A stretch of DNA of 64,000 nucleotides. Source: Saprospirales bacterium. Lineage in GTDB: Bacteria > Bacteroidota > Bacteroidia > Chitinophagales > Saprospiraceae. The DNA lies in contig JADJBL010000007.1 in assembly GCA_016703765.1 (NCBI GenBank), positions 130,273 to 194,272 on the forward strand, given 5' to 3'. The position numbers and the translations under genes were made by a program. Positions 28,041 to 37,891 of the stretch are shown piece by piece (position 1 is the stretch's first letter; the number at the start of each line of letters is the position of its first letter). The notes beneath the pieces were generated by a model that did no database searches, was not told the DNA's origin, and worked only from the letters and a program-made list of their open reading frames with translations.

Positions 28041-28727
28041 ATGACCCAAATTATCGCCCGGCTCCGGGACGTCGATATCTACCAAAAAGAACAGCTCGTG
28101 CTCTCCGGCGTCAATTTGACCCTCAACAAAGGCGAATTCGTCTACTTGATCGGAAAAACCGGCAGCGGCAAGAGCAGCCTGCTCAAGACGATCTACGCCG
28201 CGCTGCCGCTGACAAAGGGCAAGGGCGAGGTGGCGGGGTTCGACCTGGGCAGCCTTACCCGCAAAACCATCCCCCTGATGCGCCGCAAGCTCGGCATCGT
28301 GTTTCAAGATTATAACTTATTGATGGACAGAAGGGTAGGGGAGAATCTTCAATTTATACTCGAAGCGACTGGTTGGAAGGACAAAGCCGCCCGCCAAACC
28401 CGGGTGGACGATGTATTGGAACAGGTAGGTCTGAAAGAGTTCATCCATAAAATGCCCAATACCCTCTCCGGGGGAGAGCAGCAGCGCGTGGTCATCGCCC
28501 GGGCCCTGCTCAACTCGCCAGAATTGATCATCGCCGACGAGCCCACCGGCAACCTCGACCCGGAGACTTCCGACGACATCCTCTTGCTGCTCCGCCAGCT
28601 TTCCCAGAAGAACAATACGGCCATCATGGTGGCCACCCACGACTACCGGATGCTCGAAAACTTCCCCGCGCGCATCGTCCGCTGCCATGCGGGAAAGGTC
28701 ATGGAGGAGGATCAATTCGAGCTTTGA
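28041..28727 (+). CDS. ftsE: FtsE-like ABC transporter ATP-binding protein
   Basis: The 228-residue product has Walker [10 protein letters not shown], signature LSGGEQQR, Walker [13 protein letters not shown] and the H-loop [19 protein letters not shown] is typical of FtsE, which with FtsX transmits a signal from the divisome to periplasmic peptidoglycan hydrolases. FtsX is not adjacent, as is usual in Bacteroidota, so the assignment as FtsE rather than another MacB/LolD-type ATPase rests on sequence alone. Confidence 0.85.
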   Translation: MTQIIARLRDVDIYQKEQLVLSGVNLTLNKGEFVYLIGKTGSGKSSLLKTIYAALPLTKGKGEVAGFDLGSLTRKTIPLMRRKLGIVFQDYNLLMDRRVGENLQFILEATGWKDKAARQTRVDDVLEQVGLKEFIHKMPNTLSGGEQQRVVIARALLNSPELIIADEPTGNLDPETSDDILLLLRQLSQKNNTAIMVATHDYRMLENFPARIVRCHAGKVMEEDQFEL

Positions 28728-30032
28728 GCCCCCTCAGCATTTTCTGGCATCGGCGCGATCTGCGCCTGGACGACAACCACGGCCTCTTCCGGGCCCTTCA
28801 GGGCGATGTTCCTGTCCTGCCCCTGTTCATCCTCGACCGCAATATCCTCGACGACCTGGAAGACCGTGACGATGCCCGCGTGACTTTCATCCACCAAGAA
28901 TTGGAACGCCTTCAGGCCGAATACCGGGCAGCGGGTGGCGACCTGCGGGTGGAATACGGTTTTCCCCTGGAGGTTTGGGAAAAACTCCTGAATACCCTAC
29001 CCATCAAAGCCGTCTACACCAACCGCGATTACGAGCCTTACGCCCGCGAGCGGGATGCCGGGGTGGAGAAATTGCTCGCTAAACACGACATTCCCCTTCA
29101 CACTTTTAAGGACCAGGTCGTCTTCGAATACGACGAGGTGCTGAAGGACGATGGGAGTCCCTACACGATTTTTACCCCTTACAGCCGCAAATGGAAGGCC
29201 TTGCTCGAAGAAACGGGTATCCCGTCGTACCCTTCCCAGGCACTTCTCGGGAATCTTAGTAAAGTGTTGGATCTTAATAATTTACCCTCGCTAGATTCCA
29301 TTGGTTTTGCAACCAGCCCGCTCCAATTTCCTTCCTCAGAAGTACCCCAGGGCTTAATAAAAAACTACGGCGCCACGCGGGATTTCCCCACCATACAGGG
29401 CACTTCCCGCCTGGGCATCCACTTCCGCTTCGGCACGATCAGCATCCGGGAGAAGGCTCACAAGGCCCGGGATTTGAGCGAAACCTACCTCAACGAGCTG
29501 ATCTGGCGTGATTTTTACGCCATGATCCTGGCCCATTTTCCGCATGTGGTGGGCCGTCCTTTCAAAAAAGCCTACGAAAACATCGAATGGCGCAACGATC
29601 CCGCTGAATTCCAGGCCTGGCGCGAGGGGAGGACCGGCTACCCGATCGTCGACGCGGGCATGCGCGAAGCTCGCCGCCACGGGCTACATGCACAACCGCG
29701 TGCGCATGGTCGCCGCCAGCTTCCTGACCAAGCATTTGCTCATCGATTGGCGATGGGGAGAGGCCTGGTTTGCCCGCAAGCTCCTCGACTACGACCTGGC
29801 CAGCAACAACGGAGGTTGGCAGTGGGCGGCGGGATGCGGCACGGATGCGGCGCCCTATTTCCGGGTGTTCAACCCGACGGCGCAGCAGGAGAAATTCGAT
29901 CCGGAGCTGAAGTATATAAGGAAATGGGTACCGGAGTATGGCACGGGCAAGTACCCCGCCCAAATTGTGGAGCACAAAATGGCCAGGGAAAGGTGTTTGA
30001 CCATATATAAAAAATCATTGCCAGACACTTAA
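28724..30032 (+). CDS. Cryptochrome/deoxyribodipyrimidine photolyase, one frameshift
   Basis: The enzyme uses FADH- and light to split cyclobutane pyrimidine dimers. Translation probably starts at the TTG overlapping the FtsE-like stop (TTGA). The N-terminal antenna domain begins [14 protein letters not shown] after the first codons. The FAD domain contains [31 protein letters not shown] and, in the second frame, [20 protein letters not shown]. The frame shifts near 29667-29669, where one extra base breaks [16 protein letters not shown]. Corrected length is about 435 residues, normal for the family. TTG start and coupling suggest co-transcription with the FtsE-like gene. Confidence 0.9.
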
Positions 30033-30080
30033 ATCACCCAAATCACTCAATCACTCAATCACTCAACCATTCAATCACTC
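30033..30080. repeat. AATCACTC tandem octamer tract
   Basis: About five copies of ATCACTCA fill the gap between the photolyase stop and the convergent LOG-family stop, which lies inside the tract. The unit is the same octamer as at 711-750. No complementary arm is present. Confidence 0.75.
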
Positions 30081-31232
30081 CCTGGCCACCCTCGGCGGAT
30101 TCCCCTCCAAAAACGCCAGCACCTCCTGCGGCTCATCCGTCAAAAAAAGCATGTCGTGGTATGCCTTGCCCTGTGACAACTGCTTGAGCAGTGGAAACAA
30201 CAGGGTGTCCAGCTCGTAGCGCTTTCTGCCCAGGAAGACCATGGGGCTGTAAAAATTGAAGGTGCCGTAGTGGTTTTGGGTCGCATCCTGGAAGATCTCC
30301 TGGGTCGTACCCGCGCTACCGGGAGCGTAGACGATGCCGTACAGGCAAATAGCGAGCAGGTTGTCCTCGCGGAGGCTGTTGGAGAAATACTTGGCGATAT
30401 GGCTGGCAAACAGGTTGCTGGGCTCGTGCCCGTAAAACCAGGTGGGGATGGCCAGGCTGTGGTGTCCTTTCGGAAAGCGCGCCAGGACCTCCAGCGCCGC
30501 CCGGTGGTAGCCCTTGTCCTTGTAGTGCGGCGCCTGGGCGAGGATGTCCAACGTGTCATTTAAAGCTTCTTCCGACTTGCCCGCCATAAAGGCGCCCAGA
30601 TTAGCTGCTTCCATGATGCCCGGCCCGCCGCCGGAGACGACGTAATAACCCTTTTCGGCGAGCAGTTTTGCCGTCCTCGCTGCCTTTTGGTAGCAGGCAT
30701 CGGTCCGGAAGGTCCCGTGCCCGCCCATAAAGCCCACACAGCGAAGGCGGGTCATGCCGTGCTCGTCGTATTGAAGCAAATCGCGCAGCGCCTCGTCGAT
30801 GGCATGGTCGTGGATGCGCTGGCAGAGCGCGTCGTTCAGCGGGGGATTGAATTTGGTGGGAAAGAATTGCTGGTAGATCTTCCAGTCGGTGCTTTGATCA
30901 TTTTCTTCGGAAAACCCGTCCATCAGCTCCTGCCAGGTGTAGAGATGGCTTCGATATGGATTGTAAGGCAGTCCACCGGGGTGTATGTAGAAAAAGGCCC
31001 CCTTTTGGCGAAGCAAAATCTCTTCCTCCAGGCCGAGATTGCATCCGATAAAGGTCGAACCGCTCACTTCCAGCTGGGACCAATCCGTTTTTCGCCTGCT
31101 AAAGTCGAGGGCCAGAAAGGTGTAACCCTGGAGTTTCCGGCCGGATCGCTCCAGCAGCCCGTCGAAAGCCGTGAGGGTCTTGATCTCCTTGTCATCTCCA
31201 AGGAATTTGAATTTATGGTGTACCGCTTGCAT
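30075..31232 (-). CDS. LOG-family protein with N-terminal extension
   Basis: The 385-residue product holds the lysine-decarboxylase-like LOG fold at about 165-350, with SGGGPGIMEAAN and APGSAGTTQEIF, the latter matching the PGGxGTxxE catalytic motif with one Gly changed to Ser. LOG enzymes release free bases from nucleotide 5'-monophosphates (phosphoribohydrolase). Simple LOGs are about 200 residues; this one has about 160 extra N-terminal residues of unknown role. Its start overlaps the coaE 3' end by 20 nt. Confidence 0.85.
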   Translation of the reverse strand: MQAVHHKFKFLGDDKEIKTLTAFDGLLERSGRKLQGYTFLALDFSRRKTDWSQLEVSGSTFIGCNLGLEEEILLRQKGAFFYIHPGGLPYNPYRSHLYTWQELMDGFSEENDQSTDWKIYQQFFPTKFNPPLNDALCQRIHDHAIDEALRDLLQYDEHGMTRLRCVGFMGGHGTFRTDACYQKAARTAKLLAEKGYYVVSGGGPGIMEAANLGAFMAGKSEEALNDTLDILAQAPHYKDKGYHRAALEVLARFPKGHHSLAIPTWFYGHEPSNLFASHIAKYFSNSLREDNLLAICLYGIVYAPGSAGTTQEIFQDATQNHYGTFNFYSPMVFLGRKRYELDTLLFPLLKQLSQGKAYHDMLFLTDEPQEVLAFLEGNPPRVARE

Positions 31233-31818
31233 TCAGGGCTAACAATTTTTCGTGAATATCCCATACCTGCATGATCAGGCTGCTGGCGCCATCGTTGGTG
31301 ATCACAAAATCGGAGAGGCGGGCCTTTTCCTCTTCCGGCATCTGCTTGGCTGCGCGGGCTTCTACCGCCTCGCGGGTGCTCTGATCCCGCTCCATCACCC
31401 TTTGTATCCTCATCTCCAAAGGAGCAAAAACAGTGATGACCTTGTCCATGGCACGGTAGTTTCCACTTTCAAACAAAAGAGCCGCTTCCTTGATCGTGTA
31501 AGGCACGTTTTTTTGCCTCTCATGCCATTTGTTCCCGTCTTCGAGCACGGCTGGGTGGACCAAAGCCTCCAGTTTTTTTAAGAGGTTATCATCGCCGAAA
31601 GCCTTTTCGGCGATATAGGTGCGGTTCAGAAAGCCATCGGCTTTATATGCTTCCGCGCCAAAGAGTTTTTTTATGCCCTCTACCAGGGCCGGGTCGGAGA
31701 CCATGAGCGACTTTGCGCGGTCGTCCGCGTAATACACCGGGATGCCGAAGGTTTCAAAAACCTTGGCGACCGATGTTTTTCCACTTCCGATCCCGCCGGT
31801 CAAGCCTACTTTCATCAT
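31213..31818 (-). CDS. coaE: Dephospho-CoA kinase
   Basis: CoaE performs the last step of coenzyme A synthesis, phosphorylating the ribose 3'-OH of dephospho-CoA. The 201-residue product starts MMKVGLTGGIGSGKTSVAKV with the P-loop at about 8-16, followed by YADDRAKSLM and the lid region RVMERDQST. Length is normal. It precedes the LOG gene on the same strand with a 20-nt overlap. Confidence 0.94.
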   Translation of the reverse strand: MMKVGLTGGIGSGKTSVAKVFETFGIPVYYADDRAKSLMVSDPALVEGIKKLFGAEAYKADGFLNRTYIAEKAFGDDNLLKKLEALVHPAVLEDGNKWHERQKNVPYTIKEAALLFESGNYRAMDKVITVFAPLEMRIQRVMERDQSTREAVEARAAKQMPEEEKARLSDFVITNDGASSLIMQVWDIHEKLLALNASGTP

Positions 31819-31905
31819 GTTTTTGGGTTATTTGCTCTAAATATACGGAATCCGCCCATAAATTTATATTTTGGAAACCGTTGTTTCACCGGGAAAAAAC
31901 CAGGT

Positions 31906-32925
31906 ATGATGCACTTCCTCAAAGCGGCCTTTCCGGCTTTAATCCTCCTGCTGATCGCCGGCGCCGCGCCGGCGCAAGATATCCATTTTTCTCACATGCA
32001 CCGGACGCCCCTGCACCTCAACCCCGCGTTGACGGGGATGGCGCCTTCTGATCTGCGCTTTGGCGGGATCTATCGCAACCAATGGCGTGCGGTGCCTGTG
32101 CCCTACACCACCTTCGGTGCATTTGCGGATACCCGGCTTTCCCAGCCGAAGCTGGGACCGGGCTTTATCGGCGCAGGCCTGCAATTGCTGACCGACGAGG
32201 CCGGCGATGGGCAGATGCGTTGGGTGCAGGGCGCGATTTCCCTGTCTTATCTGGTCCCGATCGGGAATCAATTCGCCCTGGGAGCGGGCATTCAGGGCTC
32301 CTTTGCACAGCGCAATTTCGAGCTGGGACTGCTGACCTTCGACGAACAATTTGACGGCGATCAATTCAATGCCGCTTCTGCCAACGGCGAAGATGCCAGG
32401 CAAAACACCCTGAACTACATTTCCTTTGCCGCCGGAGCTAATATCCGCTTCAAGGTGCCGGAGAGCCGCACCCAGTTCGATCTGGGAAGCGGGGTTCACC
32501 ATCTGACGGCGCCGGTGTCTAGTTTTTTGGAGGACGAGGATATCCGGCTTTCTCCCCGCATCAGTCCGTATTTGTTGGGCTCCGTACAGGTTCACTCGAA
32601 AATAGATGTCCTGCTGCGCGCCTGGTGGCAAGGCCAGGGCAGCTATCGCGAACTGGTCACGGGAGCGGGGATTCTCTACCATCTGCAAACGGCCCGTCAG
32701 CGCGAGCTATCCCTCGAATTTTCCATCCTGAACCGTTGGAAGGACGCCCTGATCCCCCAATTCGGCCTCCGGTACCGGACCTGGGAGGCCGGCATGAGCT
32801 ACGATATCAACTTTTCCGATTTCCAAAAGGCCACAGGGCGCAGGGGAGGGCCGGAGTTGTATTTTCAGTATTTCATCACCCGGGTGCAGCCCCCGCCGCT
32901 GTTTAAGGCCTGCCCAATCTTTTAA
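31906..32925 (+). CDS. porP: PorP/SprF-family type IX secretion protein
   Basis: The 339-residue product has a signal peptide ending AGAAPAQ and the family opening DIHFSHMHRTPLHLNPALTG, followed by GGIYRNQWRAVPVPYTTFGA. It then continues as a beta-barrel to the final strands. PorP/SprF proteins are outer-membrane partners of T9SS gliding and secretion machinery. It lies 41 nt before a TPR-PD40-OmpA gene, the usual pairing. Confidence 0.92.
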   Translation: MMHFLKAAFPALILLLIAGAAPAQDIHFSHMHRTPLHLNPALTGMAPSDLRFGGIYRNQWRAVPVPYTTFGAFADTRLSQPKLGPGFIGAGLQLLTDEAGDGQMRWVQGAISLSYLVPIGNQFALGAGIQGSFAQRNFELGLLTFDEQFDGDQFNAASANGEDARQNTLNYISFAAGANIRFKVPESRTQFDLGSGVHHLTAPVSSFLEDEDIRLSPRISPYLLGSVQVHSKIDVLLRAWWQGQGSYRELVTGAGILYHLQTARQRELSLEFSILNRWKDALIPQFGLRYRTWEAGMSYDINFSDFQKATGRRGGPELYFQYFITRVQPPPLFKACPIF

Positions 32926-32966
32926 ACAAGATTTCAATAATTTTCAGGATACACAGGATTTCGCAT

Positions 32967-34957
32967 ATGAAGGTTTCTCATTCGTTATTATTCTTGGTAT
33001 TGTGCTCGATCGTTTTTCCCTCTATTGCAGCGGGGCAGACTTTGAAGGCGCTGGAAAAGGCGGGGGACGAGGCATTTGGGCAAAAGAACTTTTATGTGGC
33101 GATGGTTCATTTCTCCGAGGCACTGGGTATAGAGCCCGACAATGCCCGCCTGTCGTACAAATACGCCGAAGTAGCCCGCCATTTCAACGCCTACCAGGCT
33201 GCGGCAACCTATTACGAAAAGGTGAGTTACTCGGCCGATGGGCCGAAATACCCGCTTGCCACCTATTGGCTGGGCATGATGAAAAAATCCCTAGGCTGGT
33301 ATTCGGAGGCGGAGGCGGTTTTCGACCGCTTTCTCACCATGAAAACCGGGAACCCCAGGGATTCCTATTTTTTTGATCGCGCCCAAAAGGAACTCGAATG
33401 GTGCCGCCTTGCCCAGAAAACAGGCGCGGAGGCTGATCCCTACATCCGGGTCGAGCAATTGGGCAAACAGGTCAATTCCGATTTTTCGGAGTTCGCCCCG
33501 CTGGAAAGAGGGGATACCCTCTATTTTACCTCCTACCGATTTGAAAAAGAGGACGATAAATTCAACCCAAAGCGGAAGGTCTCCAAGATGATGATTTCCG
33601 TGAAAGGGGAACGCGGAAAGGCGCTCACCAGGGGAATGAACGACGAGTCGAAAAGCACGGCCCACACTGCGATCAGCCTCAACGGAAAAAGGCTCTACTT
33701 CACCCTCTGCGATTATATCTCCGATGCCGAACTGCGATGCAAGATCTATTACCGCGAGCCCGACCGCACGGGGAGATGGGGAAAAAAGGCCATCGAGCTC
33801 CCTACCTTCATCAATCAGGAAGGCTATACAGCCACCCAACCCTGCCTGGCTTATGATTCTATCGCTCAGAAAGAGATCCTCTTCTTCGTATCCGACCGGC
33901 CGGGCGGGGCGGGAAAGCTCGATCTGTGGTATGCAACGGTGGAGGAACAGAGCTTCTCCAAGCCGGTCAACCTCACTTCGCTCAATACCCCCGAAAATGA
34001 GGTGACCCCCTATTTCGACATGCCTTCCCAGACGCTCTTTTTCAGTTCGGACGGCCGGGTCGGCTGGGGGAACTGGATATTTGGCAAAGCCGTCCCGACA
34101 GCCTGGAGTGGCTCGAACCCGAGCTCCTGCCGCTGCCGGTAAACAGCGGCTACGACGATTTATACTATGTCCCCGGCCGCCAACCGAATTCCGCCTGGCT
34201 TGCCTCCAACCGGCCCGGATCGTTTTTCCTGGACCCCGAAAACAAGGCCTGTTGCAACGACCTATACCGGGTTACATACCTCCCGAAACCTCCTCCACAG
34301 GATACCATTCCGCTGATCCCGATCGAGCCCCCGCCACTCCCGCCGCCGCCCTTGCCCCTGGAACCGCAAACGCTGGAGGATTTCCTTCCCCTGGCCCTGT
34401 TTTTCGACAACGACGAGCCGGATAAGCGGACCCAGCGCACCAGCACCCGCAAAACCTACGGAGAGACCTTCGAGCGTTATATGGTTCGAAAAAAGGAATA
34501 CCTGGAGGAATACGGCGATCCGCTGGGAGAAGACGAAAGAGCCTTAGCAGACGAACACATGGACTCCTTTTTCGAGGAGGAAGTCCGAAAAGGCTACGAC
34601 CATTTGCAGCGCTTTTCCGAAATCCTGCTGGAGCGCCTGGAGAAGGGCGACCGGGTGGAGATCTTCATCAAGGGGTATACCAGTCCCCGCGCCAAGAGCG
34701 AGTACAACCTCTCCCTGGGGCAGCGACGGATCAGCAGCGTGCGCAATCACTTTCAGGCCCACAAATCGGGCGTTTTCCGCCCCTTCCTGGAAAGCGGGCA
34801 GTTGCGCATCACCGAGCGCTCTTTCGGAGAAACCCTGGCGTCGAGGGAAGTGAGCGATGAACTGGAGGACCTTCGAAACTCCGTGTACAGCATTGGCGCA
34901 GCCAGAGAAAGAAGGGTGGAGATCGTCGAAATCCAGAGCTCCGAAAAATCAGAATAG
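32967..34957 (+). CDS. TPR-PD40-OmpA protein (PorE-like T9SS component), one frameshift
   Basis: A signal peptide (LLFLVLCSIVFPSIAAG) leads to TPR-like helices (about 25-150). PD40 beta-propeller blades follow (LYFTSYRFE, RLYFTLCDYI, ILFFVSDRPGGAGKLDLW). After the frameshift come a proline-rich linker and an OmpA-type peptidoglycan-binding domain (EIFIKGYTSPRAKSEYNLSL). The break is near 34073, where one base is missing in the WGN-LDIW segment. P. gingivalis PorE has the same overall order plus an extra domain. The conserved OmpA Asp region reads SPRAKSEYN, so peptidoglycan binding should be checked. Pairing with PorP/SprF supports a T9SS role. Confidence 0.88.
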
Positions 34958-34966
34958 TACCCCTCC

Positions 34967-35644
34967 ATGGCAAAGTTCCGGACCCAACACTCCCGGCAGG
35001 GGAGGTCGCCCGCAGGCATCTTTTTGATCTTTGGCGGCGCATTGGCGCTGCTGCTTTTATTGGTGTTTGGCAAGTCCTTGTTTTACGACTCTCTGTTTTT
35101 AGGAAAACAATGGTCGCCCGCATCCCCCGAAAACCGGTTTTTTCTTCCCGGCGCAGACCCCCGACATCAGGTGATACATTATCCTTACTATTCCGTTGGC
35201 ATGGACTCGCCAGGCCGCACCACCGTATGGGCCGCCTGGGAGCTCGATGCCCAGGCCGATACCGACTATCAGAAGACCTTTTTCGATTCTCTTTCCTTCT
35301 CACTGGCCCCTCCAGCCTGGAAGGCTTTGGGCAAAAGCGGGCAGGACCTCGTCGGGAGACTGGGGCATGTCTTTTTTACCGCAGGTCCGGCCGCCTCAGG
35401 CCAAATTTTCTGCGCCTGGCTCGACAATGGCCAAAAAATTGAAGCCGCCGGCATTTTACTCGGAGATAGCCTGCAAAGTCCTATCGTCTTATCCATTGAT
35501 TCTATTGAAACCTTGACCGGATTGGACCTGTTTGCCGAGCTTTGGGTCGACAGCCTGGAAGCGGAGGTGGAAAAAGCCGTTCATATTGCGCATTGGGAGC
35601 CCGAAATCCGCTTTAATCCGTATTTTGTCCCTGAAAACAAGTAG
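34967..35644 (+). CDS. Membrane-anchored nuclease-fold pseudoenzyme
   Basis: The 225-residue product has one N-terminal membrane anchor (IFLIFGGALALLLLLVFG). The rest follows the DNA/RNA non-specific endonuclease (NucA/EndoG) pattern: HYPYYSVGMDSPGRTTVWAA, then APPAWKALGKSGQDLVGRLG, GHVFFTAGPA, and the C-terminal SIDSIETLTGLDLFAELW, which matches the family's IE-TGLDFF block. The DRGH active-site loop and its surrounding segment are missing, so it should not cut nucleic acid. The gene follows the PorE-like gene by 9 nt and precedes a HerA-like ATPase by 6 nt. Confidence 0.75.
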   Translation: MAKFRTQHSRQGRSPAGIFLIFGGALALLLLLVFGKSLFYDSLFLGKQWSPASPENRFFLPGADPRHQVIHYPYYSVGMDSPGRTTVWAAWELDAQADTDYQKTFFDSLSFSLAPPAWKALGKSGQDLVGRLGHVFFTAGPAASGQIFCAWLDNGQKIEAAGILLGDSLQSPIVLSIDSIETLTGLDLFAELWVDSLEAEVEKAVHIAHWEPEIRFNPYFVPENK

Positions 35645-35650
35645 CAATAA

Positions 35651-37216
35651 ATGGAACCTAAAAAAACATTCCTTCAAACCATTCAGGAAGGCTATAATTT
35701 TAAAGGCGATTCGATCATTTTAGGCGGCGCCATGGTCGAAAAGACCTCGCTGACGGACGCCCTCGTCCGCATCCCGATGCGGACCCTGAACCGGCACGGG
35801 ATGATCGCCGGCTCGACCGGATCGGGGAAGACCAAAACTCTACAGATACTCGCCGAACAGCTTTCCGAAAAAGGAGTGCCCTCGCTCTTGATGGACATAA
35901 AGGGCGACCTCAGCGGGATCGCCAAACCTGCGCAAAGCAATGCGAAGATCGAAGAGCGGCATGCCAAGATCGGAGTTCCCTTCACCGCCGGCGCCAGCCC
36001 GGTTGCCTTTTACACTTTATCCGATGAAAAAGGCGCCCGCCTCCGAGCCACTGTTACTGAATTCGGGCCGGTGCTTTTCTCGAAGATCCTGGGCCTCAAC
36101 GATACCCAATCGGGCATCGTGGCCATCATATTCAAATACTGCGACGACAACGACCTGCCGCTGCTGGACCTGGAGGACTTCAAAAAGACTCTTCAGTACC
36201 TCTCCGGAGAGGGCAAAGAGGAGATCCAGGACGAATACGGGCTGATCTCTACCGCTTCGGTCGGCACCATCATGCGCAAAGTGGTGGAACTGGAACAACA
36301 GGGGGCCGAAAGATTCTTCGGAGAAGTCTCTTTCGATGTGGACGACCTTTGCAGGGTGGATGAGAATGGCAAGGGCATCGTCTCCATCATCCGCCTGACG
36401 GACATTCAGGATCGCCCGAAACTGTTCTCCACCTTTATGCTCCAGATCCTGGCAGAGATCTACTCTAATTTCCCCGAGGAAGGCGATCTCGACCAACCCA
36501 AACTGGTCATATTCATCGACGAGGCCCACCTGGTTTTTGAAGAGGCCTCCGAAGCCCTGCTTGACCAGATCGAGGTCATCATCAAGCTGATCCGCTCCAA
36601 AGGCGTCGGCATTTTCTTTGTGACCCAAAACCCCAGCGATGTGCCGGCCGAAGTGCTCGGACAACTGGGTCTGAAAATACAACACTCGCTTCGGGCATTT
36701 ACGGCCAAAGACCGGAAAGATATCAAGCTCACCGCAGAGAACTACCCCTTGACCGATTTTTACGAGGTGGACACCCTGCTCACCGAACTGGGTATCGGGG
36801 AGGCCATTGTCTCGGCGCTCAATGAAAAGGGGATTCCCACGCCGCTCGTGCACACTATGTTACGTGCGCCACAATCGAGGATGGACGTATTGACGGAAGA
36901 CGAGTTGGAGGATCTGGTTCAGCAATCCGGAATGGTTAGAAAGTACAACCAGAAGATAGACAACGAAAGCGCTCACGAGATCCTTTCGGAAAAGATTGAA
37001 GCAGCCAGGAGGGAAGAGATGGAGATGGAGCGCCGCAAGCAGAGCGAAGCGGCCTGGACCAACAGCAGCCGGGGCCGCAGAGAAAAAAGCACCATTGAAA
37101 AAATCATGACCTCTACGACCTCCCGGCAAATCGGCCGTGCCGTTGCCAGGGAGTTGACCAGGGGATTGTTGGGAGTTTTGGGTATCGGCAGTACTGCCAG
37201 GCGGAGAAAGAGTTAG
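35651..37216 (+). CDS. HerA-like ATPase of the DUF853 (YjgR) family
   Basis: The 521-residue product has Walker A GSTGSGKTKT (about 54-63) and Walker B LVIFIDEAHLVFE. It also has the typical DUF853 segments GLNDTQSGIVAIIFKYCDD and FVTQNPSDVPAEVLGQLG, and a basic C-terminal tail (ARRRKS). HerA-like proteins are hexameric DNA-pumping ATPases, but DUF853 members have no firm function. A NurA partner is absent. Confidence 0.92.
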   Translation: MEPKKTFLQTIQEGYNFKGDSIILGGAMVEKTSLTDALVRIPMRTLNRHGMIAGSTGSGKTKTLQILAEQLSEKGVPSLLMDIKGDLSGIAKPAQSNAKIEERHAKIGVPFTAGASPVAFYTLSDEKGARLRATVTEFGPVLFSKILGLNDTQSGIVAIIFKYCDDNDLPLLDLEDFKKTLQYLSGEGKEEIQDEYGLISTASVGTIMRKVVELEQQGAERFFGEVSFDVDDLCRVDENGKGIVSIIRLTDIQDRPKLFSTFMLQILAEIYSNFPEEGDLDQPKLVIFIDEAHLVFEEASEALLDQIEVIIKLIRSKGVGIFFVTQNPSDVPAEVLGQLGLKIQHSLRAFTAKDRKDIKLTAENYPLTDFYEVDTLLTELGIGEAIVSALNEKGIPTPLVHTMLRAPQSRMDVLTEDELEDLVQQSGMVRKYNQKIDNESAHEILSEKIEAARREEMEMERRKQSEAAWTNSSRGRREKSTIEKIMTSTTSRQIGRAVARELTRGLLGVLGIGSTARRRKS

Positions 37217-37221
37217 TTTCT

Positions 37222-37800
37222 TTAATCCTTATCGATGGCGGGCACAGACTGCCCGTAGCTTTGCTGAAATTTCTCCCAGGACATTTTCTTGTGGTAATCC
37301 TGGGCAAAATATTGAAGGATTCTTTCAAACTCATCCGGGCCCCGGAATCCGGAAATGGCCTGGATCACCTCCATGTTTTCATCCAGGAAGACCACGGTGG
37401 GGTAGCCCAGGCGGCCTTTGGTGATCTCCGCAGCCAATGCGTGATAGCCGCGCTGTCCGCTCGAAACGAAGGAATAGGTTTTTCCTTTGAAGACGATATC
37501 CTCTTTCATCTCCGCATTGAACTTGACGGGGTAGTAATGGTCGTTGATAAACTCGGAGATATACCCTTTTTCATAGGTAGCCGCGTCCATTTTCTTGCAC
37601 CAGCCGCACCAGTCTGTGTACAGGTCGACCATAAATTTGCGCTTTTCCGATCCGGAGCGCTTGTCGGCCTCCTCCCAGGTCAGCCAATTTACACCGGCAG
37701 CAGATTCAGCAGCCCTGTCAGAGGGCTGGAAGGGGGCGGTGTTGGACAACAGGGTGATAAAAATTATGGAGAATAGTCCTAATAAGGGGTAAGCTTTCAT
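37222..37800 (-). CDS. Secreted thioredoxin-like protein
   Basis: The 192-residue product starts at the ATG at 37800 (MKAYPLLGLFSIIFITLLSN), a signal peptide or anchor. It carries the thioredoxin active site WCGWCKKM (Cys65, Cys68) and the cis-Pro strand RLGYPTVVFLD. The family is the DUF255/thioredoxin_7-like class of periplasmic thioredoxins. It should reduce or exchange disulfides outside the cytoplasm. Confidence 0.88.
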   Translation of the reverse strand: MKAYPLLGLFSIIFITLLSNTAPFQPSDRAAESAAGVNWLTWEEADKRSGSEKRKFMVDLYTDWCGWCKKMDAATYEKGYISEFINDHYYPVKFNAEMKEDIVFKGKTYSFVSSGQRGYHALAAEITKGRLGYPTVVFLDENMEVIQAISGFRGPDEFERILQYFAQDYHKKMSWEKFQQSYGQSVPAIDKD

Positions 37801-37891
37801 GACACGATTACCTTTAGCGTCCGTAAAAATACAAGGATGGAACAATATCACCAGCACCTTTATGCGCCTCTTTCCATATTTTAAAGAAAGT

